A DNA stretch of 64,000 nucleotides from Oscillibacter ruminantium GH1 (lineage in GTDB: Bacteria > Bacillota > Clostridia > Oscillospirales > Oscillospiraceae), in contig NZ_DF158896.1 in NCBI RefSeq assembly GCF_000307265.1, positions 259,253-323,252 on the forward strand, written 5' to 3'. A program made the position numbers and the translations under genes. Below the pieces are notes generated by a model. The model was not told where the DNA came from, ran no database searches, and saw nothing but the letters and a program-made list of their open reading frames with translations. This document shows positions 1 through 10,158 of this stretch, one piece after another (the stretch's first letter is position 1; the number at the start of each line of letters is the position of its first letter).

Positions 1-1308
1 GTGGATATGACGCGGATCATTGTACAGATTCTGCTGCCGCTGAATCTTGCCATCACTTTGCTGCTGGTGGGCGGCGGCGTTGTGCAGAGCTTGAAGTCTG
101 CTGAGACGGTGACGCTGCTTGAGCCTGTCGCCGTCAGCGCGGAGGGTGAAATACTCGAGGATGCGGTTATTGACCTTGCGGCCAAAACCGTCAGCGTGGA
201 CGGTAAAATTGTTTCCGACGCGGAGATTGTGACGGAGCAGTTTGTTCCCCTTGGCCCTGCGGCCAGTCAGATTGCAATCAAGCAGACCGGTACAAACGGC
301 GGCGGTTTTTTTGGCGTCAACTCCGCACATCCGCTGGAGAACCCCAGCGCCTTTACCAATCTGATTGAGATGATTTCCTTGCTGCTGATCCCTGCCGCGC
401 TTTGCTTTACCTTTGGAAAAGCGGTTCAAAACAAAAAACAGGGCACTGCAATTTTTCTGGCCATGTTCCTGATGCTTGCCGCCGCCCTGGGGGTCCTTGC
501 GGTGAATGAACAAAACGCTGCCACGGCACTTTCCGAAAACAGCGCCGTGGATGTGAGCATGGCAGATCAGGCCGGAGGCAACATGGAGGGCAAGGAGTCT
601 CGCTTCGGCATTGTCGCATCTGCAACATGGGCGGCATTTACCACAGCGGCCTCCAACGGCTCGGTCAACTCCATGCACGACAGCTATACGCCGTTGGGCG
701 GGATGGTGCAGATGCTGCAAATGCAGCTTGGCGAGGTCATTTTCGGCGGTGTGGGCTGCGGACTTTACGGTATGCTGGCTTTTGCAATCCTCACGGTCTT
801 TATTGCGGGCCTGATGGTTGGTCGAACGCCGGAATTCCTCGGTAAAAAAATTGAGCCTTACGAAATGAAATGGGCTGTGCTGATGTGCCTTGCAACACCG
901 ATTGCAATCTTGGTAGGCAGCGGCGCTGCGGCAATGGTGCCGGAGGTGGCGCAGAGCCTGAATAATAGCGGCGCGCACGGATTTTCCGAACTGCTTTACG
1001 CTTTTTCATCAGCGGGCGGCAACAATGGCTCCGCTTTTGCGGGGTTCAACGCGAACACCGTTTTCCTGGATGTTTCCCTTGGCCTTGTAATGCTGTTTGC
1101 CCGCTTTCTTCCCATAGCTGGCACGCTGGCGATTGCAGGCAGCTTGGCGGGGAAGAAACGGATCGCCATGACGGCGGGTACGCTTTCCACAACCAATGGA
1201 ATGTTTGTATTTCTGTTGATTTTTGTGGTGCTGCTTATCGGCGCGCTCAGTTTCTTTCCCGCGCTTGCGCTGGGGCCGCTGGCTGAATTCTTCGGCGGCA
1301 TCGCCTAA
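1..1308 (+). CDS. kdpA: Potassium-transporting ATPase subunit A, 5' end cut off by the window
   Basis: This is the K+-selective, channel-like subunit of the high-affinity KdpFABC pump in the cytoplasmic membrane. About 435 residues are visible; KdpA is usually near 560, and the visible part starts at roughly residue 170 of the family, so the gene begins upstream and the first GTG/ATG codons here are not its start. The selectivity-loop motif TNGGGFFGVNSAHP lies near visible residue 97, followed by many hydrophobic segments. The gene is followed after 14 bases by kdpB in the same direction, with a GGAGG ribosome site between them. kdpF, if present, would lie outside the window. Family identity is secure. 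Confidence 0.95.
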   Translation: MDMTRIIVQILLPLNLAITLLLVGGGVVQSLKSAETVTLLEPVAVSAEGEILEDAVIDLAAKTVSVDGKIVSDAEIVTEQFVPLGPAASQIAIKQTGTNGGGFFGVNSAHPLENPSAFTNLIEMISLLLIPAALCFTFGKAVQNKKQGTAIFLAMFLMLAAALGVLAVNEQNAATALSENSAVDVSMADQAGGNMEGKESRFGIVASATWAAFTTAASNGSVNSMHDSYTPLGGMVQMLQMQLGEVIFGGVGCGLYGMLAFAILTVFIAGLMVGRTPEFLGKKIEPYEMKWAVLMCLATPIAILVGSGAAAMVPEVAQSLNNSGAHGFSELLYAFSSAGGNNGSAFAGFNANTVFLDVSLGLVMLFARFLPIAGTLAIAGSLAGKKRIAMTAGTLSTTNGMFVFLLIFVVLLIGALSFFPALALGPLAEFFGGIA

Positions 1309-1322
1309 AGGAGGGTACTTAA

Positions 1323-3392
1323 ATGGTAACAAAAACAAACGGTGCATTTACAGACAAAAGAATGCTCGGCAGGGCCGTGAAAGATTCCTTTGTAAAACTT
1401 GCGCCTAAAACGCAGGCGCAAAATCCGGTGATGCTGCTCGTCTATATTTCCGCGATTTTGACAAGCGTCCTGTGGATCATATCCCTGTTCGGAATTATGG
1501 ACGCGCCCTCTGGCTATACGCTGACCATTGCAATTATTCTGTGGTTCACCTGCCTGTTCGCAAACTTTGCCGAAGCCATTGCCGAGGGGCGCGGCAAGGC
1601 GCAGGCGGATTCCCTGCGGGCGGCAAAAAAGGATGTGGAAGCGCACTGCATCCCGGCTATCAACCGCAAGGAGGACGTGACAACGGTATCCTCGGCTCTT
1701 TTGAAAAAGGGCGACATCGTACTCGTCAAAATGGGAGAACAGATACCTGCGGACGGTGAGGTTGTAGAGGGCGCGGCCAGCATAGATGAAAGCGCCATCA
1801 CCGGCGAGTCTGCTCCGGTCATCCGGGAGGCGGGCGGCGACCGCAGCGCCGTTACGGGCGGGACAACCGTTCTTTCCGACTGGATCGTAGTTCAGGTCAC
1901 AAATGAGGCAGGAGAGAGTTTCCTTGACAAGATGATCGCCATGGTGGAGGGAGCGTCCCGGAAAAAGACACCCAATGAGATTGCGCTTCAGATTTTCCTT
2001 GTGGCGTTGTCTATCATCTTCATTCTGGTCACAGTGTCCCTGTATGCGTACTCTGCTTTTTCAGCGAGACAGGCGGGTATTGCCAATCCAACCTCGCTCA
2101 CAACGCTCGTTGCATTGCTGGTCTGCCTTGCGCCCACGACCATCGGCGCGCTGCTCTCCGCCATTGGAATCGCCGGTATGAGCCGCCTCAATCAGGCAAA
2201 TGTGCTGGCCATGTCTGGCCGTGCCATTGAAGCCGCCGGGGATGTTGATATTCTGATGCTGGATAAGACCGGCACGATCACGCTGGGCAACCGGCAGGCT
2301 TGCAATTTTATCTCCGTGGATGGATCCGACCCCCACGAGCTTGCCGACGCCGCCCAGCTTTCCTCCCTTGCCGACGAGACACCGGAGGGCAGAAGCGTTG
2401 TGGTGCTGGCAAAAGAAAAGTTTGGCCTTAGAGGCAGAACGCTGCAAGACAAGGGGATGCGTTTCATTCCTTTCACAGCGGCCACGCGCATGAGCGGTGT
2501 GGACTATGACGGGCAGGAGATCCGCAAGGGTGCGGCGGATTCTGTTCGAGCTTATGTGGAGGCAAGCGGGGGAATCTATTCCGACGAGTGCGACCAGACG
2601 GTGAAGGAGATATCCCGCCAAGGGGGTACTCCGCTGGTGGTTGCAAAAAACCGGAAAATTCTTGGCGTCGTCCACCTGAAGGATATCATGAAGCAGGGGG
2701 TGCAGGAGAAGTTCGCGGACCTGCGCAAAATGGGCATCAAGACCATCATGATTACCGGGGACAACCCCCTGACAGCCGCCGCCATCGCGGCGGAGGCCGG
2801 CGTAGACGACTTTCTCGCGGAGGCAACACCGGAAGGAAAGCTGACGATGATTCGCGACTTTCAAAGCAAGGGACATCTGGTAGCCATGACCGGCGACGGG
2901 ACAAACGATGCGCCCGCATTGGCGCAGGCCGACGTAGCGGTTGCCATGAACACCGGCACACAGGCGGCAAAGGAAGCGGGCAATATGGTGGACTTGGATT
3001 CCTCGCCGACCAAGCTCATTGACATCGTGCGGATCGGCAAGCAGCTTCTCATGACACGCGGCAGCTTGACCACCTTTTCCATTGCAAACGATGTGGCAAA
3101 ATATTTTGCCATCATTCCCGCATTGTTTATGGGCCTATACCCGGGCCTGACGGCGCTGAATATCATGGAGCTGCATTCCCCGCAAAGCGCGGTGCTGTCG
3201 GCGATCATATACAACGCCCTTATTATCATTGCGCTCATTCCCTTGGCGCTTAAGGGCGTGAAGTACCGTGAGGTGTCCGCCGGGAAATTACTGAGCAGAA
3301 ATCTGCTGATATACGGCCTTGGCGGTCTGGCGGCACCTTTTATCTTTGTGAAGCTCATTGATATGCTTTTGACCGCATGTGGTCTTGCATAA
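1323..3392 (+). CDS. kdpB: Potassium-transporting P-type ATPase subunit B
   Basis: The catalytic subunit of the Kdp pump, 689 residues, which is normal for the family. It hydrolyses ATP through an aspartyl-phosphate intermediate to drive K+ uptake through KdpA. Visible P-type motifs are TGES (residues 160-163, actuator domain), the phosphorylation motif DKTGT (Asp314) and the hinge motif GDGTNDAP (about 524-531). Hydrophobic helices occur near residues 35-80, 220-275 and 580-685. The ATG is preceded by GGAGG. It lies between kdpA and kdpC with gaps of 14 and 12 bases, so one transcript is expected. No key residue is missing. Confidence 0.97.
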   Translation: MVTKTNGAFTDKRMLGRAVKDSFVKLAPKTQAQNPVMLLVYISAILTSVLWIISLFGIMDAPSGYTLTIAIILWFTCLFANFAEAIAEGRGKAQADSLRAAKKDVEAHCIPAINRKEDVTTVSSALLKKGDIVLVKMGEQIPADGEVVEGAASIDESAITGESAPVIREAGGDRSAVTGGTTVLSDWIVVQVTNEAGESFLDKMIAMVEGASRKKTPNEIALQIFLVALSIIFILVTVSLYAYSAFSARQAGIANPTSLTTLVALLVCLAPTTIGALLSAIGIAGMSRLNQANVLAMSGRAIEAAGDVDILMLDKTGTITLGNRQACNFISVDGSDPHELADAAQLSSLADETPEGRSVVVLAKEKFGLRGRTLQDKGMRFIPFTAATRMSGVDYDGQEIRKGAADSVRAYVEASGGIYSDECDQTVKEISRQGGTPLVVAKNRKILGVVHLKDIMKQGVQEKFADLRKMGIKTIMITGDNPLTAAAIAAEAGVDDFLAEATPEGKLTMIRDFQSKGHLVAMTGDGTNDAPALAQADVAVAMNTGTQAAKEAGNMVDLDSSPTKLIDIVRIGKQLLMTRGSLTTFSIANDVAKYFAIIPALFMGLYPGLTALNIMELHSPQSAVLSAIIYNALIIIALIPLALKGVKYREVSAGKLLSRNLLIYGLGGLAAPFIFVKLIDMLLTACGLA

Positions 3393-3404
3393 GGAGGAAC
3401 CATT

Positions 3405-4013
3405 ATGAAAACAGCAAAAGAAATCTTATCCCGTGCGGCGGGGCTTTTCCTGATTTTCACGCTGCTGTGCGGCGTGGCGTACACCGGGATTGTAACAGGT
3501 TTTGCACAGGTTTTGTTTCCCAATCAGGCAAACGGCAGCATCATTGAGGCAGACGGCGTAAAATACGGGAGCGAGCTGCTTGGACAAACCTATACCGACG
3601 ACGCCCATCTGTGGGGACGCATCATGAATCTGGATGTAACTACTTATCAGGATGCCGATGGCGATACGCTCCTGTATTCCGCGCCCTCTAACCTCAGTCC
3701 CACGAGCGAGGAATATGCCGCGCTTATAGCGGCGCGGGTTGAAAAAATACGTGGGGCAAATCCCGCTATGGATGAAAAAGCCATACCCGTAGACCTTGTG
3801 ACCTGTTCCGGCAGCGGACTCGACCCGCACATTTCTCCGGCGGCGGCTGAATATCAGGTGGCACGTATCGCTGCGGCCTCCAACAAAAGTGAGGCGAAAA
3901 TTCGGGAGATCATTGCCGCGTGCACAACCGGAAAATTTCTCGGTATTTTTGGAGAGGAAACAGTCAACGTGCTGGAGACGAACCTGATGCTGGATGGGAT
4001 ATTGCCCGCATAA
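3405..4013 (+). CDS. kdpC: Potassium-transporting ATPase subunit C
   Basis: A small accessory subunit of the Kdp complex, 202 residues, normal length. It has one N-terminal membrane helix (about residues 10-32) and an extracytoplasmic domain thought in the family to stabilise the KdpA-KdpB assembly and raise ATP affinity. The central NQANGS segment and the C-terminal conserved stretch beginning GSGLDPHISP are typical of KdpC. A GGAGG ribosome site precedes the ATG. It closes the kdpABC part; a 140-base gap without an obvious terminator follows before ktrB. Confidence 0.96.
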   Translation: MKTAKEILSRAAGLFLIFTLLCGVAYTGIVTGFAQVLFPNQANGSIIEADGVKYGSELLGQTYTDDAHLWGRIMNLDVTTYQDADGDTLLYSAPSNLSPTSEEYAALIAARVEKIRGANPAMDEKAIPVDLVTCSGSGLDPHISPAAAEYQVARIAAASNKSEAKIREIIAACTTGKFLGIFGEETVNVLETNLMLDGILPA

Positions 4014-4153
4014 CGGAACTCCCTCAGAGCCCATCTTAATGCGACCTTAATGTACCTTCCTATTCGCTTACGCCGTCTTTGTGCGGCTGCTTGCATAATT
4101 AAGATACGATAAAGAGGCATTAAAGCGAGAGTGTCGTCAGGAGGCTTAAGGGC

Positions 4154-5512
4154 ATGGGGCTACAGGGTTTGCTTTTAAAAAAGAGAAGGTTATCGTCCTT
4201 TCAGATTATCCTATTTGGTTTTCTGCTGGTGATCCTATTCGGTGCGCTGCTGCTCACGCTGTCCTTCGCCACGCGGGACGGGTTGGGAGCATCCTTCTCT
4301 GATGCGCTTTTTACATCCACCTCTGCCGTGTGTGTGACCGGACTGGTAATCCACGACACGGCCTCTTATTGGTCGCTGTTCGGGCAGGCGGTCATTTTGC
4401 TGCTGATTCAGATCGGCGGTATGGGGGTCGTGACGGTGGCAATATCCATTGCCATCGTGTCCGGAAAGAAAATCGGCCTTATGCAGCGCAGCACGATGCA
4501 GGAGGCCATCGCCGCGCCGCAGGTGGGCGGTATTGTGCGGCTCACAGGCTTTGTCTTAAAAACTACCTTTGCCGTTGAGCTGATCGGCGCGGCGGTCATG
4601 GCTCCCGTGTTCATCCGGGACTTTGGCGCGGCAAAAGGAACGTGGTATGCGCTGTTTCATTCCATTTCCGCTTTTTGCAACGCCGGATTCGATTTAATGG
4701 GGCTGAAAGCGCCGTTTTCGTCCTTGACCGCCTATTCGGCAAACCCCGTTGTCAGTCTGACTATTCCCACATTGATCGTGGTCGGCGGTATCGGGTTTTT
4801 GACTTGGGATGATATCAAGACAAACAGGCTGCATCTTTCAAAATACCGGATGCAGAGCAAGGTGATCCTGAGCACAACAGCGGCGCTGATTATACTCCCG
4901 GCATTATACTTCTATTTCGTTGAGTTCGCCGCTCCTGTCTGGGCGGATATGCCCACAGGCGAGCGGGTGCTTTCCTCGGTTTTTCAGTCCATTACCCCGC
5001 GGACGGCTGGGTTTAACACCGTGGACCTCACCGCTCTCAGCGAGCCGGGGCAGATACTATTGACGATTTTGATGCTGATCGGCGGCTCTCCCGGCTCCAC
5101 CGCGGGCGGCATGAAAACCACAACGCTGGCTGTGCTGCTGTTCACCGCGTTTGCGGTGTTTCACAAGCGGGACGATACCTGCTGCTTCGGGCGGCGGATC
5201 GCGAGCGAAACGGTCAAATATGCGGCGGTCGTCTCCATGATGTATCTTCTGCTTTTTCTTCTGGGCGGTTTTTTGATTAGTTCTATGGAGGGATTGCCCA
5301 TGCTGACCTGCCTGTTTGAAACGGCCTCGGCCATCGGCACAGTGGGGCTGTCGCTGGGGATTACGCCGGGGCTTGGCCCTGCGTCAAGGCTCATCCTGAT
5401 TCTGCTGATGTATTTTGGCAGAGTGGGCGGACTTACCTTGATCTTTGCTGTTCTATCTGGCACAAAGGAAAATGTCTCCAAACTGCCTCAAGAAAAAATA
5501 ACGGTTGGATAA
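4154..5512 (+). CDS. ktrB: TrkH/KtrB-type potassium uptake channel subunit
   Basis: An ion-translocating membrane subunit of a Ktr/Trk potassium uptake system, 452 residues, close to the KtrB length. The sequence is almost entirely hydrophobic helices with the repeated pore regions of the superfamily; conserved pore-type segments include TSTSAVCVTGL (near 55), SAFCNAGFDL (near 173), SITPRTAGFNTVD (near 278) and ETASAIGTVGLS (near 393). AGGAGG lies nine bases before the ATG. It pairs with the regulatory subunit ktrA, which starts 11 bases after its stop. A second, constitutive-type K+ system placed inside a kdp cluster is notable. Confidence 0.93.
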   Translation: MGLQGLLLKKRRLSSFQIILFGFLLVILFGALLLTLSFATRDGLGASFSDALFTSTSAVCVTGLVIHDTASYWSLFGQAVILLLIQIGGMGVVTVAISIAIVSGKKIGLMQRSTMQEAIAAPQVGGIVRLTGFVLKTTFAVELIGAAVMAPVFIRDFGAAKGTWYALFHSISAFCNAGFDLMGLKAPFSSLTAYSANPVVSLTIPTLIVVGGIGFLTWDDIKTNRLHLSKYRMQSKVILSTTAALIILPALYFYFVEFAAPVWADMPTGERVLSSVFQSITPRTAGFNTVDLTALSEPGQILLTILMLIGGSPGSTAGGMKTTTLAVLLFTAFAVFHKRDDTCCFGRRIASETVKYAAVVSMMYLLLFLLGGFLISSMEGLPMLTCLFETASAIGTVGLSLGITPGLGPASRLILILLMYFGRVGGLTLIFAVLSGTKENVSKLPQEKITVG

Positions 5513-5523
5513 GGAGCTGCGCG

Positions 5524-6171
5524 ATGAGATCAATATTGTTAATAGGCTTGGGCCGATTTGGGCGGCATATAGCCCTGAAGCTCAAGGAATTGAACAATCA
5601 GGTAATGGCTGTGGACAAATGCGAGGAGAGAATCGACGAGATACTGCCCTATGTCACCAACGCGCAGATCGGGGACAGCACAAACGAGGCGTTTCTAAAA
5701 TCCTTGGGCATTCGCAATTTCGACGTGTGTATCGTTGCCATAGGAAACGATTTTCAAGGCTCTTTGGAAACGACCTCGCTGCTGAAGGAATTGGGCGCGA
5801 AGCTCGTTGTGTCCCGCGCGGCGCGGGATGTGCAGGCCAAGTTTCTCCTGCGAAATGGCGCAGACGAGATTGTGTACCCGGAAAAGCAGCTTGCCACATG
5901 GACGGCAATCCGGTACAGCTCCGAGCATATTTTCGACTACATAGAATTAAACGACACCCACTCTATTTTTGAAATCGCAATCCCGGAAAGCTGGGTGGGC
6001 AAGACCATAGGCGCGGTGGATATTCGGCGAAAGTATAGTGTCAACATCATGGCGCTGAAAAGAAATGGACAGCTTGAAATGTCGATAACATCCGACACCC
6101 GCTTGCCTGCCGACGCAACCATGCTGGTACTGGGAAGCAATCGGGATATTCAAAAATGCTTTCATATTTGA
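5524..6171 (+). CDS. ktrA: KtrA/TrkA-type nucleotide-gated regulatory subunit
   Basis: A cytoplasmic regulator of the adjacent KtrB channel, 215 residues, as expected for KtrA. The N-terminal RCK_N Rossmann fold shows GLGRFG at residues 8-13 and the acidic residue of the second strand (VDKCEERID) that binds the ribose of ATP/ADP or NAD(H). The C-terminal part (about 140-215) fits an RCK_C domain that binds a second ligand. The ATG follows a GGAG site 11 bases after the ktrB stop, so the pair is co-translated. A purine-rich site then leads to the next gene 30 bases on. Confidence 0.93.
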   Translation: MRSILLIGLGRFGRHIALKLKELNNQVMAVDKCEERIDEILPYVTNAQIGDSTNEAFLKSLGIRNFDVCIVAIGNDFQGSLETTSLLKELGAKLVVSRAARDVQAKFLLRNGADEIVYPEKQLATWTAIRYSSEHIFDYIELNDTHSIFEIAIPESWVGKTIGAVDIRRKYSVNIMALKRNGQLEMSITSDTRLPADATMLVLGSNRDIQKCFHI

Positions 6172-6201
6172 CCGGTTGATGCTGCAAGGGGGGAGCGTAT
6201 T

Positions 6202-6738
6202 ATGCAGGACATCGGATTGCTTCTCGGCGTCGCTGCGGTTTTTTCGTTTGGGTGGTTCGTCATGAAGCGGCTGGACGCCTTTTTAAAACGCAATGCACAG
6301 GAGATTCAAGAAAGAGCGGCTGGTGGGGCACATGCCTTGCGCATCGCCTTTTCTGACCCTATGGCTGCGGGTGCGGTTTCGCGGACCTTGGAGCTGATCT
6401 GCAAAGCACATCCCGATACTGCGGTCTATCTTTACACGGCGGACGCCAATATCATTCTTGCGCGGCTGCATGGCGGGCAATTGGATGCTGCGATAATCCC
6501 CTGTGAGACGGCTGGCCAAAAATCCTCTCAATACGGCAGGGAGGATGTTTTGGTCAGACCCAGCGCCGTGCTGGTAAAAGACGCCGCTCTGCCGCTATGC
6601 CCCCTTGAAACAAAAGGGGTTTTGCAGCAGCTTGTTTGGGTAAAAGGGGCTTGTAATGGCGTGGCTGAGGATTTTGCAGCGCAAGCCGCACATGATTTAC
6701 AGCAACAGGCTGGAAATGCGTGCTGGGAAAAGGTATAA
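6202..6738 (+). CDS. Membrane-anchored protein with a LysR-effector-domain-like region, unknown role
   Basis: 178 residues. Residues 3-22 form one hydrophobic helix, followed by a charged stretch and then, from about residue 45, a segment that reads like the start of a LysR/periplasmic-binding type II fold (LRIAFSDPMAAGAV, then an alternating helix and strand pattern up to DAAIIP near residue 98). There is no helix-turn-helix domain, so it is not a LysR regulator. It lies between ktrA and kdpD in the same direction, preceded by a GGGGGAG site. An accessory or ligand-sensing partner of KdpD or Ktr is an inference from position; I do not know a function. The assignment to the fold is by eye and needs a profile search. 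Confidence 0.7.
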   Translation: MQDIGLLLGVAAVFSFGWFVMKRLDAFLKRNAQEIQERAAGGAHALRIAFSDPMAAGAVSRTLELICKAHPDTAVYLYTADANIILARLHGGQLDAAIIPCETAGQKSSQYGREDVLVRPSAVLVKDAALPLCPLETKGVLQQLVWVKGACNGVAEDFAAQAAHDLQQQAGNACWEKV

Positions 6739-6767
6739 TTGCTTTGCAACAGGAAGAAGGTGAATCT

Positions 6768-9464
6768 ATGACGCTGCAAAGGCAAGATCCCGATAAGCTG
6801 CTGGCCGCAATCGCGCGGGAGGAACAGCCGCAGCATAAAGGCCACCTCAAAATATTCTTCGGATACGCCGCAGGCGTGGGAAAGACCTACGCCATGCTAA
6901 AAGCCGCGCACGCTGCAAAAAAGAGCGGCATTGACGTGGCCGCAGGCTATGTGGAGCCCCACGCAAGACCGCAAACTTCTACACTTTTGAATGGCTTGGA
7001 GCAGCTTCCCTGCTTGAAGATACAGCATAACGGCATTCTTTTGCGCGAATTTGATCTGGACGCCGCAATGAAGAGAAAGCCCCAGCTTATTCTGGTAGAC
7101 GAACTTGCCCATACCAACGCGGACGGCTGCCGGCATGCAAAGCGTTATCAGGACGTGGAGGAATTGCTGAACGCGGGCATCGACGTCTATTCCACAGTCA
7201 ACGTCCAGCATATTGAGAGCTTGAACGATATTGTGGCGTCCATAACCGGCGTCACGGTGCGGGAGCGAATCCCGGACTCTGTGTTTGACAATGCCAATCA
7301 GGTGAAGCTGATTGACATAGAGCCGCAGGAACTGCTGGAAAGATTAAGCGGCGGCAACGTATATCAGGATGAACAGGCCGAGCGCGCGGCACAGAACTTC
7401 TTCACGGTGGAAAACTTAACCGCGCTCCGGGAATTGGCTCTGCGCCGGTGTGCCGACCGCATGAATCTTCTGACGGAAAGCGCGCGGGTACAGGCAAACG
7501 GCGACTATCGTACCGATGAGCATATTTTGGTCTGCCTTTCCTCGGCTCCGTCCAATGCGAAAATTATCCGCACGGCTGCGCGCATGGCCGCCGCTTTTAA
7601 GGGGGCGTTTACGGCGCTGTTTGTAGAAACGCCCAACTTTTCCGCCATGAGTGACGAAAACAAAAAGCGGCTGCAAACCAATACGCGACTGGCCCAGCAG
7701 CTTGGCGCACAAATTGAAACGGTTTTCGGGGACGACGTGCCGCTGCAAATTGCTGAGTTTGCGCGGCTTTCCGGCGTTTCTAAGGTCGTGATAGGAAGAA
7801 GCACGGCAACGCGCCGATGGTTCTTCGCAAAGCCCACCCTGACAGAACGGCTGATTGCAAATACGCCGAGTCTCGATGTTCATATCATCCCGGACAGCGA
7901 GACAGGCGCGGACTATCGGGAGCGAAAAGCAAAACGGACAAAGAACGTCCTTTCCCTTGGAGATATCGCAAAAACCATTGGCGTTTTATTTTTGGCAACA
8001 CTGGCCGGATTGCTGTTTTACAAACTGGGCTTTACCGAGGCCAACATCATCACGGTATACATCCTTGGGGTTCTCATTATTTCGATCATCACAACGAATC
8101 GGGCTTACAGCCTGGTGGCCTCCGTTGTCAGCGTGATGGTGTTTAACTTCTTCTTCACAACGCCGCGGTATACCTTTCAGGCGTATGACAGCAGTTATCC
8201 CGTTACGTTTGCCGTCATGTTCACGGCTGCGTTCATTATGGGCTCTCTTGCGGCAAAGCTGAAAGAACACGCCAAAAAGTCGGCGCAGGCCGCCTACCGC
8301 ACCAAGATTTTGTTCGACACCAATCAGCTCTTACAACAGGCAAAAGACAGCGCGTCCATTCTATCGGCCACGGCTGAGCAGCTTGTAAAGCTGCTAGGTA
8401 AAAACATCATAGCCTATCCCCTGGAAGGCGGGGAACTTGGCAAGCCGCATATGTTTTTTGTGGAGAAGGATTCCTGTGACGATAGCTGCATGACCGAAAA
8501 TGAAAGAGCTGTGGCGGTTTGGGTATCCGAGAACAACAAACACGCAGGAGCGACCACGGACACACTCTCCGGTGCAAAATGCCTCTATCTCGCTATCCGC
8601 GTCAATCAAAGCGTATATGGCGTGGTGGGGATTGAGATCGGGGAACGGCCTTTGGATGTATTTGAAAACAGTGTGGTGCTCTCTATTCTCGGCGAGTGTG
8701 CCCTTGCCCTTGAAAACGAAAAAAACGCGCGGGAAAAAGAGGAAGCGGCGGTCGCCGCAAAGAACGAGCAGCTCCGGGCAAATCTTCTTCGGGCGATCTC
8801 ACACGACCTGCGTACACCGCTGACCTCTATATCCGGCAACGCCAGCAACCTGCTTTCAAACGGCGACTGCTTTGATGAGGACACGAAAAAGCATATTTAC
8901 TCGGACATTTACGACGACTCCATGTGGCTGATCAACTTGGTGGAGAATCTTCTGTCTGTCACCCGGATTGAGGAAGGCCGGATGAATTTGAACCTAACGA
9001 GCGAGCTGATGGACGAAGTGATTGCCGAAGCGCTGTGTCATGTGAATCGCAAATGTGTCCAGCATACCATCATCACGAAAAGTGCGGAGGACTTCATTCT
9101 CGCCAAAATGGACGCGAAGCTGATTGTTCAGGTGGTCATCAACATTGTGGATAACGCAATCAAATATACACCTGCGGGGTCTACAATCACCATTTTTACA
9201 GAAAAAAAGGAACATCAAGTTCTTGTCAGCATCGCGGACGACGGGCCCGGCATTTCAAACGACGTAAAGAAGCGTGTATTCGATATGTTTTACAGCGGGA
9301 ATAACCGGGTTGCCGACAGCCGCCGCAGCCTTGGCTTGGGGCTTTCTCTCTGTAAATCCATCATTCAGGCGCACGGCGGAAAAATATCCGTCTCGGACAA
9401 TGTGCCGCAGGGGACAGTATTTGTATTTTCACTGCCGATAGGGGAGGTAACCTTGCATGAATAA
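6768..9464 (+). CDS. kdpD: Sensor histidine kinase KdpD
   Basis: The sensor kinase for K+ limitation and turgor, controlling kdp through KdpE. With the ATG at 6768 (preceded by AGGAAGAAGG) it has 898 residues, normal for KdpD; an in-frame upstream ATG at 6720 lies inside the previous gene and lacks a ribosome site. Domains in order: KdpD N-terminal domain with a P-loop (GYAAGVGKT, 32-40) and DELAHTN; a universal-stress-protein-like domain around 250-370; four membrane helices around 400-500; a GAF-like region; a HisKA domain with the phosphorylated His679 in ISHDLRTPL; and an HATPase with DNAIKYTP and DDGPGI. The stop overlaps the kdpE start by eight bases. Confidence 0.95.
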   Translation: MTLQRQDPDKLLAAIAREEQPQHKGHLKIFFGYAAGVGKTYAMLKAAHAAKKSGIDVAAGYVEPHARPQTSTLLNGLEQLPCLKIQHNGILLREFDLDAAMKRKPQLILVDELAHTNADGCRHAKRYQDVEELLNAGIDVYSTVNVQHIESLNDIVASITGVTVRERIPDSVFDNANQVKLIDIEPQELLERLSGGNVYQDEQAERAAQNFFTVENLTALRELALRRCADRMNLLTESARVQANGDYRTDEHILVCLSSAPSNAKIIRTAARMAAAFKGAFTALFVETPNFSAMSDENKKRLQTNTRLAQQLGAQIETVFGDDVPLQIAEFARLSGVSKVVIGRSTATRRWFFAKPTLTERLIANTPSLDVHIIPDSETGADYRERKAKRTKNVLSLGDIAKTIGVLFLATLAGLLFYKLGFTEANIITVYILGVLIISIITTNRAYSLVASVVSVMVFNFFFTTPRYTFQAYDSSYPVTFAVMFTAAFIMGSLAAKLKEHAKKSAQAAYRTKILFDTNQLLQQAKDSASILSATAEQLVKLLGKNIIAYPLEGGELGKPHMFFVEKDSCDDSCMTENERAVAVWVSENNKHAGATTDTLSGAKCLYLAIRVNQSVYGVVGIEIGERPLDVFENSVVLSILGECALALENEKNAREKEEAAVAAKNEQLRANLLRAISHDLRTPLTSISGNASNLLSNGDCFDEDTKKHIYSDIYDDSMWLINLVENLLSVTRIEEGRMNLNLTSELMDEVIAEALCHVNRKCVQHTIITKSAEDFILAKMDAKLIVQVVINIVDNAIKYTPAGSTITIFTEKKEHQVLVSIADDGPGISNDVKKRVFDMFYSGNNRVADSRRSLGLGLSLCKSIIQAHGGKISVSDNVPQGTVFVFSLPIGEVTLHE

Positions 9465-10158
9465 ACCGTTGGTATTAGTCGTTGAGGATGATGCGCCGGT
9501 TCGTAACCTGATTACAACCACGCTCAGAGCGCATGATTATCGTTTTCTCTCCGCGAGTTCGGGCGATGGGGCGATTCTTGAAACTTCTTCCCATAATCCT
9601 GAAATTGTGCTGCTTGATTTGGGCCTGCCGGACATGGACGGGGTGGAGGTTATCAAGAAAATCCGCACATGGTCGAACCTCCCTATCATCGTCATCAGCG
9701 CCCGGAGTGAGGATACGGATAAGATAGACGCGCTGGACGCCGGCGCGGACGATTACCTGACCAAGCCTTTCTCCGTTGAGGAGCTGTTGGCGCGGCTGCG
9801 CGTGACTCAGCGGCGGCTTGCGGTCATGCAGGGGGAAACCCTTGCATCCAATGCCATGTTTACGAATGGTAATCTGAGCATCGACTATGCCGCCGGCTGC
9901 GCCTATCTCAATAAGGAGGAGCTGCACCTGACGCCGATTGAGTATAAGCTGCTTGTTCTACTTGCCAAAAACGTTGGAAAGGTGCTGACCCATAGGTTTA
10001 TTACGCAAAGGGTTTGGGGCAGCAGCTGGGACAACGATGTTGCCTCCCTGCGCGTATTTATGGCGACGCTCAGAAAAAAACTGGAGAAAGATACAAACGC
10101 ACCGCAGTACATTCAAACGCATATCGGCGTGGGGTACCGAATGATGAAGGTGGAGTGA
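9457..10158 (+). CDS. kdpE: Response regulator KdpE
   Basis: An OmpR/PhoB-type response regulator, 233 residues. The receiver domain has the acidic pair D11/D12, the phosphoacceptor Asp54 in LLDLGLPDMDG, and the conserved Lys in LTKPF. The C-terminal winged helix contains LTPIEYKLL and a recognition helix followed by HIGVGYRM. It starts inside the end of kdpD (8-base overlap), the typical coupled arrangement. In the family it activates the kdp operon under K+ limitation; its target promoter would lie upstream of kdpA, outside the window. It is the last gene of the cluster. Confidence 0.95.
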   Translation: MNKPLVLVVEDDAPVRNLITTTLRAHDYRFLSASSGDGAILETSSHNPEIVLLDLGLPDMDGVEVIKKIRTWSNLPIIVISARSEDTDKIDALDAGADDYLTKPFSVEELLARLRVTQRRLAVMQGETLASNAMFTNGNLSIDYAAGCAYLNKEELHLTPIEYKLLVLLAKNVGKVLTHRFITQRVWGSSWDNDVASLRVFMATLRKKLEKDTNAPQYIQTHIGVGYRMMKVE

